Position numbers and translations under genes: made by a program | Notes under the pieces: generated by a model | Databases searched by the model: none | Told to the model about the DNA's origin: nothing | Seen by the model: only the letters and a program-made list of their open reading frames with translations | Source of the DNA: Congeria kusceri | Taxonomy: Eukaryota; Mollusca; Bivalvia; Myida; Dreissenidae | NCBI GenBank assembly: GCA_027627225.1 | Contig: CM051029.1 | Span: 30,331,748 to 30,395,747, forward strand | Length of the DNA stretch: 64,000 nucleotides | Reading direction: 5' to 3' | Shown here: piece by piece, positions 26,741 through 38,866 of the stretch | Position numbering within the stretch: position 1 is the first letter of the stretch | Layout of the letters: each line of letters begins with the position of its first letter

Positions 26741-27990
26741 ACGATAGAGACTTCACTTTTTATCCAATCTTTGCCAATATTGCACAGTTGTGTATGACCA
26801 TACAATCTTGGACGGGATTGTTATTGAGCCTAATCACACCAGTAACACTAGAGTTATTGCCCCTTTTTCATGCCAAAAAGTGCAAAAATGTCTTTTTCCA
26901 ACATATAGATTTTATTTGCCATTTAATCTTAACCAAACTTTCACAGTTTGTGAATGACCATCAGAACTCAGCAGACGCCAAATAAATCGGCCAGATCGTG
27001 TTTCAAACACCGGAGATATTGCCCAGTTTTCATCAATCTTGCACAGTTTGTCTGTGGACATAAGATTACAAGTCAAATTGAATATAAGCAAGATCGAGCC
27101 AGAAACACCGGAGGTATTGCCCTTTGTTTTTGAAAAATTATATAAAAATGGACATTATTCAGGATAGAGGCTTCATTTTTTCGTCCAATTTTTACCAAGA
27201 TCTGACGAGAAACACCAGAGTTATTGCCCTTTGTTTGTGAAAAAATGAGCAAAAATGGACATTATTCGGGATAGAGACTTTATTGTTCATCCAGTTGTCA
27301 TTAATCTTGAACAGTTTGCTATGGCCATAAGATTACAGGTTAAGTTGAATATAAGCAACATAGAGCCAGAAAAACCAGAGTTACTGCCATTTGTTTAAAC
27401 CTTTCTGTGAATTTAAATCACTGATCACGACATTGAAACATGAGCCATGTCGTGGGAAATCCGGGCTTAATGCATGTGCGTACAGTGTCATCCCAGAAAA
27501 CCTGTGCAGCCTGAAAGGGCTAATCCGGGACGGCACTTTCCGCTTTTATGGTATTTTCTGTTTCACTGGATTTATTATTACCCTTTTTGAAAAAAAATAT
27601 AGAAAAATGAGCATTATTCAGAATAGAGACTTCATTTTTCATCCAATCTTCACCAATCTTGCACGGTTTGTCTATTACCATTAGATTACAGTTGAATACG
27701 AATATAAGCAAGATTGGGTCATAAACACCTGAGTAATTGCCTTTTGTGAAAAATATATGCAAAAATGGTAATTATTCAGAATTTTTCATCCAATCTTCAC
27801 CAATCTTGCAGACTTTGTCTATGACCATAATATTAAAGGTGACGTCCAATATAAGCAAAATCGGGCCAGAAACACCAGTTTATTGCCCTTTGTTTGTGAA
27901 AAAATATACAAAAATTGACATTATTCAGGATAGAGACTCTTTTTTTATCCAGTCTTCACCAATCATGGACAGTTTGTCTATGAACGCACC
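26741..27990. repeat. ~155-bp minisatellite element
   Basis: A motif built around gagttattgccctttg, atatgcaaaaatggacatta and aatcttgcacagtttg recurs near 26,850, 27,010, 27,113, 27,220, 27,378, 27,731 and 27,880. Spacings are mostly 103-158 bp, with a larger gap where the hairpin element at 27,460-27,570 lies. ORFs here are repeat artefacts. Confidence 0.75.
27460..27570. mobile_element. hairpin-forming short interspersed element
   Basis: Contains gggcttaatgcatgtgcgta, a sequence I recognise as part of a short element very common in bivalve genomes. The stem agtgtcatccc (27,484-27,494) pairs with gggacggcact (27,527-27,537), 9 of 11 positions, around a ~32-nt loop. It interrupts the minisatellite. 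The class (MITE or SINE) is not decided by the sequence. Confidence 0.55.
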
Positions 27991-28466
27991 GGTGAAGTCG
28001 AATATAAGCATGCTTTTCTCATGTTCAATCGCCAATTAAAAGCAAAATTACCAAAACTGCCAGTTCAAAATGATGACTGCGAAATTCGTGATAAGGATAG
28101 TCGTGCGAAGACAAGAAACAAACTATATGCAGACAAAAGGCGACGTACACAGCCAAGTAAACTTCATGTTGGAGATCGAGTTTTGCTAAAACGAGAACAG
28201 AAAAACAAATTCGAAACTACGTTCGATCCGGTACTTGGAATTGTAATAGCAAGGAAAGGTTCAATGTTGACAGTTTTACACAAGGGAAAACACGTATACC
28301 GTGACGTATCGAAGATGAAAATGGTGTTCAACCCGCAGACTCAGGTTCAGAAAAAAGACATACAAGTCATTCAGATAAACAACAACGTCCGACAGATAAA
28401 CAACAACAACCAAAACAACGTCCGCATAGAATGAGACGTCCGCCTAAGCGTTTATATGATGAGTGA
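27990..28466 (+). pseudogene. pol: Ty3/gypsy Pol C-terminus (end of integrase), truncated
   Basis: The reading frame (ORF from 28,021, open from about 27,990) matches the region after the integrase catalytic core of Ty3/gypsy retrotransposons. It has AFLMFNRQLKAKLP (the usual LMFGR-like turn), a basic helix with YADKRRRTQPSKLHVGD, then DRVLLKREQKNKFETTFDP and the SH3-like end. Protease, reverse transcriptase, RNase H and the integrase core are absent, so the element is 5'-truncated against the minisatellite. Past about 28,350-28,365 (an A6 run) the likely original C-terminus continues in another frame and ends with RRPPKRLYDE and TGA at 28,464-28,466. This implies one frameshift. The 3' non-coding part, polypurine tract and LTR follow in order. 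Confidence 0.8.
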
Positions 28467-29063
28467 CAGATAATTATATTGTATATTTAAGTGAAAAATA
28501 ATACATCATGTGTGTTTTAGTGAAGAGCCATAATAATGCTCTTATACAATCAGTAAACACAGTGGATATACGTTGTGTATGATTATTGACCATTTGTGCT
28601 GATATACTAATATTTCTACTTCGAGAAATATTTATATCTATATTTTTCTCGTGGGAAGAATTCGTGAAATATAATACTCATGTCAACAGTGTTTCGCACT
28701 CTAGAAACAATACAGCGATATTTTGATAACAATTCTCATATTCAGATGGTTGGTTGAAATAATTGTTTTGTTAATCACATAATATCAATTATAGTTGACA
28801 ATGATCACTAAGCAATGTGAAAAAGTTCTTCTCAAGTGACTATGTGATGTTTACCAGACCCGAGAAGCTAGAACATGGTGATAACAGGACATTATATTTG
28901 CGAAAGAGAATAAATTAATGGGAAGATTAACCTAGTGTCCGAATTATAGACTTGTAGCAGAAAATCTTTCTTATGTTGAAATCTTGCTTATGCTGTTCAA
29001 ACTATGATCAATTAAGTATTAACACAGAATATTTTTATATTGTTAGTTAATGAGTTCTAATCT
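28467..29063 (+). other. 3' non-coding region of the gypsy element
   Basis: About 600 bp between the Pol stop and the polypurine tract. No ORF is supported and no env-like reading frame is seen. Confidence 0.55.
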
Positions 29064-29077
29064 AAAGGTAAAGGAGG
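29064..29077 (+). promoter_or_regulatory. polypurine tract
   Basis: aaaggtaaaggagg directly precedes the LTR start, the position where plus-strand DNA synthesis is primed in LTR retrotransposons. Confidence 0.6.
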
Positions 29078-29078
29078 T

Positions 29079-29270
29079 TGTAGTAAGCAAGTACACCTCT
29101 GTAGTACAATATTACCTCTGTACGCGTGGCGTGGTTTATGACTGAATGTATCTTGGTATTAGAGATAGTGTTGTATGTGACGCTGAATGCTACGGACAGT
29201 AAATAAAGAGTATAACCATACTTCGGGTCTGTGTTGTTCATACGTCCGTCTGTTAACAATAATAAATACA
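29079..29270 (+). repeat. 3' LTR of the gypsy element
   Basis: Starts TGTAGTAAGC right after the polypurine tract and plausibly ends AATACA, giving TGTA..TACA termini and a length of 192 bp. An aataaa signal lies inside near 29,201, followed by a GT-rich stretch (ggtctgtgttgttc), as expected for R-U5. The 5' LTR is missing, so LTR identity and target duplication cannot be checked. The short ORFs on both strands here are by-products. Confidence 0.6.
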
Positions 29271-30090
29271 ATCACACAAAACAGTGATTATTACAATTGC
29301 CTGTATACATATTCACTAAGACTAAAATGCATGTGGCGTTTACTGATTCGCGGAAGCTATGCTTACAACCTGCTTTCCACAAAAATAGCCAGGGGTATTT
29401 ATCAACAAAAGCACTTAAGGTTTAGTATCTCCGATTCTGATGCGTCTGCCATAGTCTATTTATAGAAAGATATAACCTCTATTTATAAATTCAATAACAT
29501 CTTCAGGAGTAAAGCTAGTTGAGGGAAAAATGTAATTCTAAATAATTCCAAATTACACAACCGTAATTCATATTAACATGCACGGTTAGATGATAAAAAT
29601 AAATTCCCTATTCGGTATTAATGTTCTTGTCTATGACCAAGTTTTCTGGATGCTTGTTGCAAGTATTTTAACACACTTGACATCGGCTGCTAGCCTGCAA
29701 CACTGCAAGATATTTATTATTGAATGAGTCACTTCTGTTGAACCGGTAATTGGAACATGTCGCTTACTCTATTTGCAGTGTACTAAACAGGCTTCTCGCT
29801 CTGTTTCGTTATTGAGCAGAATTGAATGCACGATTTTAGCTTGTATACGCTTTCAAAAATAATAATTTCTAGACGAAAAATAATCTTCAAGCAAATAATG
29901 CAAGACTGTATCTCTTAATTTGATTCAGGGACTTCATGCAAGTGTTTGTAAAAATACAATGTAATAGATTCTCAGTAGCGCGTTGGTTGAAATCAGTGTT
30001 ACACACTGATTAAAGTTGTCGAATGGAATATTATACAGTTGATTGAAAGTGTTCATCGATAATCAGACATGGAATAACGATGTAAATGTA
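29271..30090. other. no recognisable feature
   Basis: AT-rich sequence. No conserved domain, splice-phased ORF or repeat was noticed. Confidence 0.5.
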
Positions 30091-30096
30091 AACAAA

Positions 30097-30182
30097 ATGG
30101 ATAGTGATGACGAAAACCAGTTTTCACAAGACTCCAGAATTGTGTGTAGGCTTTGCAACATGCAGGCTTTATTTATGTACGG
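30097..30182 (+). CDS. candidate first coding exon, unknown gene
   Basis: An ATG in good context (aacaaaATGG) opens a 28-codon frame beginning MDSDDENQFSQDSRIVCRLC. It runs into a possible donor (ACGG|GTAACG at 30,183); read through, it stops at once (TAA 30,184-30,186). The acidic start followed by a CxxC pair looks like the N-terminus of a zinc-binding protein, but I do not recognise a family. A 21-bp exon-like segment bounded by ttttgtag and gtacat (near 31,038-31,058) could be downstream. No further exon could be phased with confidence. Confidence 0.3.
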
Positions 30183-32920
30183 GTAACGTTATAAACAGTT
30201 AATTAAACCATGTTTCGTTGTATTATTAATTAACTTTACAATATTAAATGAGAATCTGGTCACTTTGTTCGCTTGATACAATGTAAACCTCGCCAATAAA
30301 TTTCAAAACTCGGCCAATGCCGATATGGAAAAACGCCGCTGATACGAGATTAAACATTAAAAAACATTGTTATTACTGCTGGCCTTGTAAAACTGAAAGA
30401 TGCTGTATTCTATTTCTATCTGTATCGAAATAATAGTTTTAATACTTGTACTACTAAAACTAAACGATGCTGCATGATATAATTAATTAATAAACTTGTC
30501 ATGAATTAGTTGAATTAATATTGACCTTGTACATTGGGCTGAAGACAGTCGTTTTGGCCTGAGGCCGTATATTGGTCAAATATTGGACGGTCACGTGGCA
30601 CGAATGTCTATAGCTGACTGGATGATATACATTTATATATAATAAGAAGCCATATTATCAAGTTTAAAGGTGGGCTATTGAACTGTATTCAAACAAATGT
30701 TTCCTTTTTAGCAAAAGTGCACTCATAATTAACATGTTTCGCCAACAGTATTTCTATGTCGGCGTTTTGATTATTTACATCATTTCTACTGAAAAATTTT
30801 GGCACTTCTTGATTAACAGTTGAAAGTTGAAACAAGTGCAGGCGTATGGTTGATTCAAACGACAACGTTGGTGTGAAGTAGTCTCATTTTATTCTGAACA
30901 AGTATAAGATCACGCACCGTCTTCTAATATTTAAAATGGCATCTGTTTGCATCCACATAGTTCTCATATTGTCATATTAAGAGAAACAACTATATCTATT
31001 GAGTTAAATGTTACTTTTACTAACATTGCTTTTGTAGACAACATTACAGTGCATTCAGGTACATACTACTTAATTTCTTATAATTCATAAAATGCAACAA
31101 ATAGTAGTAATACACGCGAAAAAGAAAATGAATAAGCAATTCTATAAAATAATATATCTTAATGGGACCTATTTACAGAATCACAAACTTACAATTGTCC
31201 GATCCCCCAAATAAGAATATACGTAATATATTTAGTTCAGATACGTCCAATTGTCCAGTTAAGACGTTTAATGGTATATTTCAATAATATAAAATTCCGT
31301 GCCCAAGTCCCTTTAAGAATGTTAACACCAAAATTCCTACTTATTAGTAGTATTGTCTGACAATATGTTGACCTGCCACTCATTCATTTTATAAATAGCG
31401 CTCGCTTCGAACGCATTTTGGTGATATATAATTTATATTGTATGAAAACAGAGCAAATATACAAATTTAGTGCAGAAGTGTTAACAGTAGCAATCTTATC
31501 AGATGGAAGTATCAATCTTATATAACAGTAATGCTTTATTTGCAACAGCATATAAACTGTTGTAATTTTACAAGGATTTTGTGGATTATCTTCACAACAT
31601 TAACAAGTTGCCGGGTTACGGTACTCCCATGCTCAAATGACACATTTACCACACTGCTCTTCGGTATGAAATCTATATTAGTAAACGTGCATATACATGT
31701 TGATAACCAATACAAACCGAGTTATTTGCTATAAATATAAAAGACTCTCAATAATGTTAAAATACACATCTATGCATAACGAAATCTAGCCCAGGCGCAA
31801 ATCGTGAGGTCACACGAACTGTTTATCTGATGTGACTAACGAGATAAATATTGTTAATAGCGATTATATACATCCAGGCGTGCAAAGTGCACTAATCAGA
31901 GGTAGATATTGTACGTAATTGTGTTGAATACATACACATAGAGACATTGCTCCTTATTAAAATACAACTTTAATTAATCCTATACCATATATACACAAAC
32001 GTTCTCGGTTTCCGTTTTATTAAGACTAAATTTACCATTTTCGGCATACTTTTATGAACGTAATTACACTTATGAAAAGTAAAAGCTTCTGAAGGACCTG
32101 TGTAAATAGAGGAGATTGGACGGTGGTAGATGCCACATAAAGCTAAACAAGTGAGAGACACGGTGTCTACGTCGTGGATGGTTACTTAAGAAAGCTTTCT
32201 GCAAAATTTCTTTGCTATTGGTCTAGTTTACTAGTAGTTTCCGAAATTTTCGATTTAATATGTCTATATAAGGAAAACTGCCACTCTCTCTGACGACAAG
32301 GTCTGTTAACGAATATATGTTATATGAATTTGGTAGTCATTAAAAGAAAAAATATTTGAAATATTTTGAAATTTGTCAATTACGTTCAGAGAGAAAGACT
32401 TTCAAAGATTTCGAACAAAGAATGCCGAGAAAAAATAAACAATTCACAAATTGAAATATAACCATGTAAAAACGACATTTTACAAGCAGAAGTACGATTC
32501 TTTGAAACCTATACAAAACAGTTATATCTGGACAAATAGATGATTTTTTTTTTCAAAGCCGCAATCGTAATTACGATAGCAAAGCTACTATGTGAAGACA
32601 ACTTAAACGAATACAATTGCGTCATAATGATCGCATTTTCAGACATGAATAATAACATAAGAAGTTTATAATCTGGATTATTTTAAAATCACACTTTATT
32701 AATTCAAAAAAAAATTCTTATTATTTTGAGAAATTGTATTATCAGACTTACACAATCAAAGAATAATTACACTATTGCCAAACCAAGGAAAAAAACAATA
32801 TTAATTCGACGATAAGTTTGTTAAACACAGATTACACAATCGCAACAAAAGCAATGGCAATCCGATTAAGAAAGTTTCACAAATGATATACTTTGATACA
32901 AATGGCTTTATGAACAACAG
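30183..32920. other. no recognisable gene; AT-rich
   Basis: Only short ORFs (up to 67 codons) without recognisable motifs. A TATATAAGG sequence at 32,265-32,273 could be a core promoter element, but no coherent exon follows. Confidence 0.45.
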
Positions 32921-32924
32921 TTCA

Positions 32925-33035
32925 GTTCCGAGTTTATTGGCTAATCGGCACATTTGTCTTTGGCCATTTACAATACGTTAAATTAAATTATGGCCAAAAC
33001 ACATATAACATAAATATAATTTTGCAATCGCATAC
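32925..33035 (-). mobile_element. LINE 3'-end fragment
   Basis: On the minus strand this carries the tail motif ending ..ttggccat..gccaataaactcgg. It is shared with the copies ending at about 37,825 and 63,870 (motif tttattggc..tcggca..tttggcca on the plus strand). Confidence 0.5.
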
Positions 33036-33976
33036 AACAAATGTACAAGGTTATAATTGTAATGTGGGGTATTTAAATAAGTACTATTTATATATATAGT
33101 GAGAAGAAGCAGCTTAATATGCAATTTATTTTTACTTCAGTTCGCCTAATTGCTTGTGGGCTTAAGACACGTATTATAGATGAAATTGTGCAAACGTACT
33201 CATTGCAATATATGTCCGTGATGCATAAAAATGATACAAAGTAGAACATTTGCACTGTTATTAATAAATCTTTTTAATGTAAGATATATAATATATGTAT
33301 ATACTACGGCATTAATCACTTTATGCTTGTGTAAACACATTATATCATATCTTTTATATCTGACTATCACATTTTCATTATTAGACTATGATTGTAATTA
33401 CATATGTAGTTACAAAGATTAATCTATTAACACTATAATTATATGGATTATGACGTTATTTACAACAATGCTAATTACTTGTTTAGATGGGTTATATTAT
33501 ATCATTAAAAAGTGACTTTTAATATTTTTTGTATTTCATACTACCATTCGCGTTACATACAATGTAGTATATATAAGTTTTTGTTCCTCTTAGAATAGCG
33601 CCTATTAAAGAAAGCTATCAAGGAAAAACAACAGCAAATAGTACAGCCAATACATCATTAGAACAAAACGTTTGTGCTCCCTTCAAAATAGCGCTATTGG
33701 CGAAAACGAAACAATGGGTGCTATCAGAGAACAACAGCAAATGGTAGAAATATACGAGTTCATAATTAAAACTAAACAAAAATGTATAATAAACGTAAAG
33801 CAAGATATCGGTAATGCTTTTACAAAATCTGTATATAAAGTTTTAAGATACTACATAATAAACAATGATATATTCACGAACATTGTAATAATAATTAGTC
33901 TCTTTTTCATAATGCACAGTATAAATACTGATAAATTCAGATAATCATGTAACATATTCTACCATATCTTGGACAT
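33036..33976. other. no clear feature
   Basis: Contains a weak direct repeat (agaatagcgc..caacagcaaatagta near 33,593-33,641 and aaatagcgctattgg..caacagcaaatggta near 33,687-33,747). The ORF at 33,672-33,944 has no recognisable family. Confidence 0.4.
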
Positions 33977-34230
33977 ATACAAATTATTCCTAGTATATGT
34001 ATATATTGTAAAGTAATATTTAAAATTGCATTATAAGGAAAAGCAGGTAAATGTCTAACATAACTTTTTTATTAAATTCATTGCATTATATATAAACTTT
34101 GATATACAAATTATTCCTAGTATATGTATATATTGTAAAGTGATATTTAAAATTGCATGATAAGGAAAGGCAGGTAAATGTCTAACATAACTTTTTTATT
34201 AAATTCATTGCATGATATATAAACTTTGAT
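33977..34230. repeat. 127-bp tandem duplication
   Basis: Positions 33,977-34,103 and 34,104-34,230 are near-identical (atacaaattattcctagtat start in both; a few differences such as cattataaggaaaag versus catgataaggaaagg). The unit covers the stop region and start of the 3' tail of the minus-strand LINE next to it. Confidence 0.85.
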
Positions 34231-34640
34231 ACATTTCTTATTTTACTTTCTCTCTTATCAGACATAATGTATTTGAATTTTGTGACATTAGGCCAATTAA
34301 ATGGGATATTATAATCATTTCTAAGATTTAAATAAGCAGTGTAACATAATAAAAAATGGTATTCAGATTCAACTACATTTTTGTGTACATAGTTTGCATT
34401 TTCTGTAGTTTCAATTTCAAGAGAATGTGATGGCAGGCTTCAACGAGTTAATTCCGTACAATGTTTTTCATTTTTTACACACAATAAATAATTTTCAAAA
34501 TCAAAATCTTGTTTAAATCTACAATAATATTCCATCTTTAGTTGAAATGATAAGGTTTCATGCCAGGATTGAATATACTGATCTCTTAATCTCATATCAC
34601 AACAGATATATTCGGGAAAATTTACGATCAATATTTGATG
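34140..34640 (-). pseudogene. LINE C-terminal fragment
   Basis: The minus strand encodes YIQSWHETLSFQLKMEYYCR and FKQDFDFENYL, then after a frameshift near 34,440 a SLPSHSLEIET segment and VVESEYHFLLCYTAYLNLR. This is the C-terminal zinc-knuckle region of the LINE family also seen at 38,130-38,335 and 61,256-61,735. The copy is 5'-truncated: no reverse transcriptase remains upstream. Confidence 0.65.
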
Positions 34641-34739
34641 TTATATCCTATTTGAACTCAACAAACAAACCAGGATTGTTGTTTTTTCGATTTTGAATGG
34701 TAATTGATAGTCTTGGTCACACTTTGATGTTAAATGCCT

Positions 34740-35150
34740 CGAGCGACTAAACTTTGGATCGAACTTTATTCAGTGGATATAAATATTTTGCATAATCATA
34801 AATAGCTTAATTATAAACAACGGACATCAGATAGCTTCAATATAAAAAGAGATGTACGACAAGACTGCCCGTTATCATCTTCCATATTTGTCATAGGTTT
34901 GCAATTTCTCTATAATAATATTGAATGTAATGGTGAAATAAAAGGTATTAAAGTATTAAACAATGGTATCAAACACACATTTTTTGCAGACAATGCCATT
35001 TTTTCAGTCATTAATAAACACATTGATGAGCTTTAAAAATATGTATGGCCTATGTCTAAATACCGCGAAATCAACAATATTTAGAATTAGTTTATTAAAT
35101 ACAGCAACTACACACTTTTTTTTAATTAAACTGACAGTGGAAGTGAAAAT
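34740..35150 (+). pseudogene. LINE reverse transcriptase fragment
   Basis: Broken frames encode FGSNFIQWI, then INNGHQ, then RDVRQDCPLSSSIFVIGLQF, the RT motif usually read as RGVRQGCPLSP. A HTFFADNAIFSV segment at about 34,976-35,008 follows, then YGLCLNTAKSTIF. The catalytic FADD box reads FADN (34,983-34,994). Stops interrupt the frame several times. The coding region is interrupted by a minisatellite at ~35,170-35,880 and resumes at ~36,180. Confidence 0.7.
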
Positions 35151-35169
35151 TCATTAATTAACACATAAG

Positions 35170-35880
35170 TGAGTTTTAAAATATATCTGACCTTAATGAA
35201 AATAACTCAATATCAACTGTATTAAGAATTGATTCCTGGTTGGATCAAGGTCAAGGTCATTGTTACTTAAAATAGGAAAATGGTTACCGCTCAATAACTT
35301 GAAAATGAATTGAGATATTTTAATGAAACATCATACGTATCTATGTATGCATATGTGGTGGGTGGGGTCCGCTCAATAACTTAAGAACATATTAAGATAT
35401 TTTTATGAACCTTCATACATAGACACCTTATATCGAGACTTCGCATGGGATTGCATATGAGTGGGTGGGGTCAAGGTCACGGTCACCGTGACTCAAAATT
35501 TCAGTTTCCGCTCAATGACTATATAACGAAATCAAATATTTTAATGAAGCTTTATATGTATATACCTTATATCTAGACATCGCCGTTTGCAATAGCATTA
35601 AGGATGTATGAGGTCAAGGTCACCATTATTTAAATAGAAAAACGGTTTCTACTCAATAACTTGAATTAAAATATTGTAATGAAACTTCATATGTAGATAC
35701 CTTTTATTGAGACCCCGCTTGAGTGTGCGGGTCAAGGTCAAGGTCACCATTACTAGAAATAACACTCCACAGCTCAAGAACGACTTAAGGTATTGTTACG
35801 TTACTTAAAATGTACATACCTTATATTGAAACTTCACTTGGGATTGCATATAGGATAGTAAATACTTCTTAAATATAATT
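35170..35880. repeat. ~140-bp minisatellite with GGTCAAGGTCA motif
   Basis: The motif ctcaataactt recurs near 35,288, 35,371, 35,511, 35,651 and 35,771 (spacings 83-140), with ggtcaaggtcaccat between copies. It lies inside the LINE and is probably a later insertion. An 11-G run follows at 35,931. Confidence 0.7.
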
Positions 35881-36179
35881 TATTTTTAAAAATATTATAC
35901 CGTATTAGCCGTCAATACGCCCCTTTAATGGGGGGGGGGGGTCAATCAATATGATAAAATCATTTGCAGTACCAAACTTTATTTATCCATTTTCAGTGCT
36001 TCTAAACCCATTAATAACATATTAAATGATATAACACAATCATTGTCAACGCCATCTGTGATTTTAAACCTTACCAAATAAAAATAAAAGTACTGTATGT
36101 AGGCAACGCAAATGGAGGTTTAAACCTTTAAAATATAGTCAAAGGAAAATGGAAATTATTATAGAAGTTTAAAATGCAA

Positions 36180-37147
36180 AGTTATGAAAACAATCTCATT
36201 CTTCCCAGTGAACTCAATGAAAGATTTAATAAACGAAATAAATATACAGAGGAAATGTATTCCTTCGCGATGGTATTGTTAAAATCAAGAGTATAATATT
36301 AAAACAAAATAACCACAGTTATAAAAAAGATATAATGTTGATCAAAAAATCGATAACTGCGAAATGTTAAACTTTATTTTTCAACAGGTTGTACGGTAAT
36401 TAAACGGAATTAAATTTGTATACCATGTTTATGATCTTAGAAATAAGAAACTGTCCTAATTAATAGGCTTCAATACCAATATGACATCAATAACAGAGAT
36501 ATAATGAAATTTAACACATTAATTACCTCTATTCTACATGAATAAATAATTAAAGAAAACATAGAAAAATTAAAGACACATTTTCCGGTAGAAACACTTT
36601 CAAATACACTTACAAAAAAAAACAAATGCATTGCTATATTACATTCAGCTGCAAAACGAGAATTACAACAACATTTAAAATAAATCATTTACACATCGTT
36701 GCGTAGTTTTCAATTCAGATTTATTCCAACAAATACATATTTAATTAAGTGTAATTTACATAATAACACTATTGGTGACTTCTGTCAGTCTCGTATTGAA
36801 ACTGTTGACCATTTGTTTTGGGAATGTTCATGTGGTCAAGCAACATTGAATATTATAATATTAGAAGCATTTCTTGTAAATAAAACTAGTTTAATATATA
36901 TACAAACAAACGGCATTTTTGGTTGCACTGGAGAGAAACCTTTTGTTGATGTTTTCAATATAACCATAAATCGTTTATATGCAAAATGAAATACTCAAAG
37001 AGCAAACCCACCGTTCGAAGCTGCGTTCAGTCTCTAAACAACAGAATGAAAATTAAAGCTAAGGTAGCTCATATGAAGAAAAAGTACGAAATCACTGTAG
37101 AAATTGGGACCGCTTCGGATAGAAACTACTACTTTCATATATGCTGA
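36180..37147 (+). pseudogene. LINE C-terminal region, continuation
   Basis: After decayed sequence, the ORF at 36,699-36,989 has FRFIPTNTYLIKCNLHN and CQSRIETVDHLFWECSCG, the zinc-knuckle segment (C..ET.DHLFW.C) of LINE C-termini. A -1 type shift then leads into an overlapping ATG frame (36,986-37,147) of 53 codons rich in lysine that plausibly is the original C-terminus. The orientation matches the RT fragment at 34,740-35,150, so both are probably one copy. Confidence 0.6.
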
Positions 37148-37505
37148 TATGTTAAAAAAATGTTTTTCTCATATACAACAATCCAACTTTTTCTAGTTGT
37201 CAGTTACAATATCAATATTACATTCAAAATTAGTAAAACCAAACATTTTAATTATATTTAAAAGATATATTTTTTTTCTTATTATATAATGTTCATGCCA
37301 TCTTTATGCACACTTTATTAAAATTCATACAGTAATGCATGTACTTGTGTGTATTTGATATTTTGCTACTTGTATTTTGTTCACATTTTGTTGTATATTT
37401 ATTTCGTATGTATATTTGGCATTATATGCATTACATAAATATTATACTATGGAAATATGTATTATAGAAACAAATAAATTAATAAAAAATAAAAAAATAA
37501 ACAAA
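37148..37505 (+). mobile_element. LINE 3' non-coding tail
   Basis: Non-coding sequence running into an A-rich end (aataaattaataaaaaataa near 37,470), consistent with the LINE 3' terminus. Confidence 0.5.
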
Positions 37506-37824
37506 AATAACACTCTTCAAACAAATAATATCTTCAAATAGAAAATGATTAAGAGAATTTACCTTAGAATTTATTTATACTGAAGATGTCATTATTGTGG
37601 AGTATTTAACTTGCCGTTAAATCAACCGAATAAGAGGATAGTATTTATCAAACAGTAATCATATTGATGATTGCAACATAAACATTAGTCATACACAAAT
37701 ATCGATGACTGCAATATGTCATTAGTCATACACAAATATGACTGAACATACTATGGAAACCGCAAAAAATATATTTGAATAAACATTAACATCCGAATAT
37801 TAATTGGTATACATATAAATTCCA

Positions 37825-38335
37825 AGTTCATTGGCATTGAGCCAAACAACATTTGGCCATTAACAGTATATATGCAAGACCATCGGTTAATTTGGCGAAT
37901 GGGAGAGTAAGCCCACATATGTATACATATTTCACAAACAACACACAGATATTCATCATATATACAAATTGCATGCTAGGTATATCAATATTATAAAAGT
38001 ACAACCATCCATTATAGTATTATGAAGCAGTAAGAGCTACTTTTCTTCACGAGGTCCATAACATCAATTTAGATACATTGTTGATTGCTGAACTTTTTTG
38101 ACAACATACTATTTTTAAGTTCATAAGGTTTAAACAATTAATTGAAATACAATGTTTCCCTCAAACTCTCTGGATGATTGACACAAACAAATGAAGTGAT
38201 ATTCTGGTTCAACAGTGCTCATGTTACATAATTTGCATATAATATTATCAGTACTATTAAATCTACCTCTTTCTAGTTTTAAATTATGCGAATGTAGACT
38301 AAAATTGGTATCGCCATTTTCTATATTGCACATTT
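37825..38335 (-). pseudogene. LINE 3' end, C-terminal fragment
   Basis: The minus-strand ORF (38,130-38,333) contains LHSHNLKLERGRFN and CKLCNMSTVEPEYHFICLC, with the C..C....EYHF...C knuckle intact. A short remnant of the coding end and a ~220-bp 3' non-coding region follow, closing with the shared tail motif near 37,825-37,870. It is 5'-truncated at about 38,335. Confidence 0.7.
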
Positions 38336-38866
38336 AACATTATTCGTTATTCATTATAATAACTTTACAACTTTGCATTCTGCACATTTTCATTATAAAT
38401 ACTATAAGTAGTTAAATAGGATTGTTCATAATTTTAAGTCAGTTTTGTTCGTGCTCTTTGTTTGCAAATACAACTGATAAAGTAAATATTTTAGTTCACA
38501 ATGTACAGTTTAATTATATGTTATACGACGTTCATCGCAAAATGTACACTGTAGTTTGTCTATTTCAGTAGTTATATACATGTATATATAACACTTAAAA
38601 AACAATTCAACAACATGGTTACAACATGATAATCAAATATAGACAATTTAAATCATGTAATACATACAATTAAAATACTAAACTCTTTTAAAGCAGAGTT
38701 TTGATATATTTTCCAGTATACATGTATTTCAATTTAATCTATTCATAGAAAATAAAGAGCGTTCAAAATAACCTCGATATTATACTCTGAAATACTTAGT
38801 TTATTTTAGGTGGTGTTCTGGAGTGTAAAGCTTGATGAATAAGCTTACATGTCAGTAATAACACGT
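38336..38866. other. no recognisable feature
   Basis: AT-rich; no ORF, domain or repeat of note. Confidence 0.45.

Noticed and set aside
32265..32273. TATATAAGG as a promoter
   Set aside because: No coherent exon or start follows, and such strings are frequent in AT-rich DNA.
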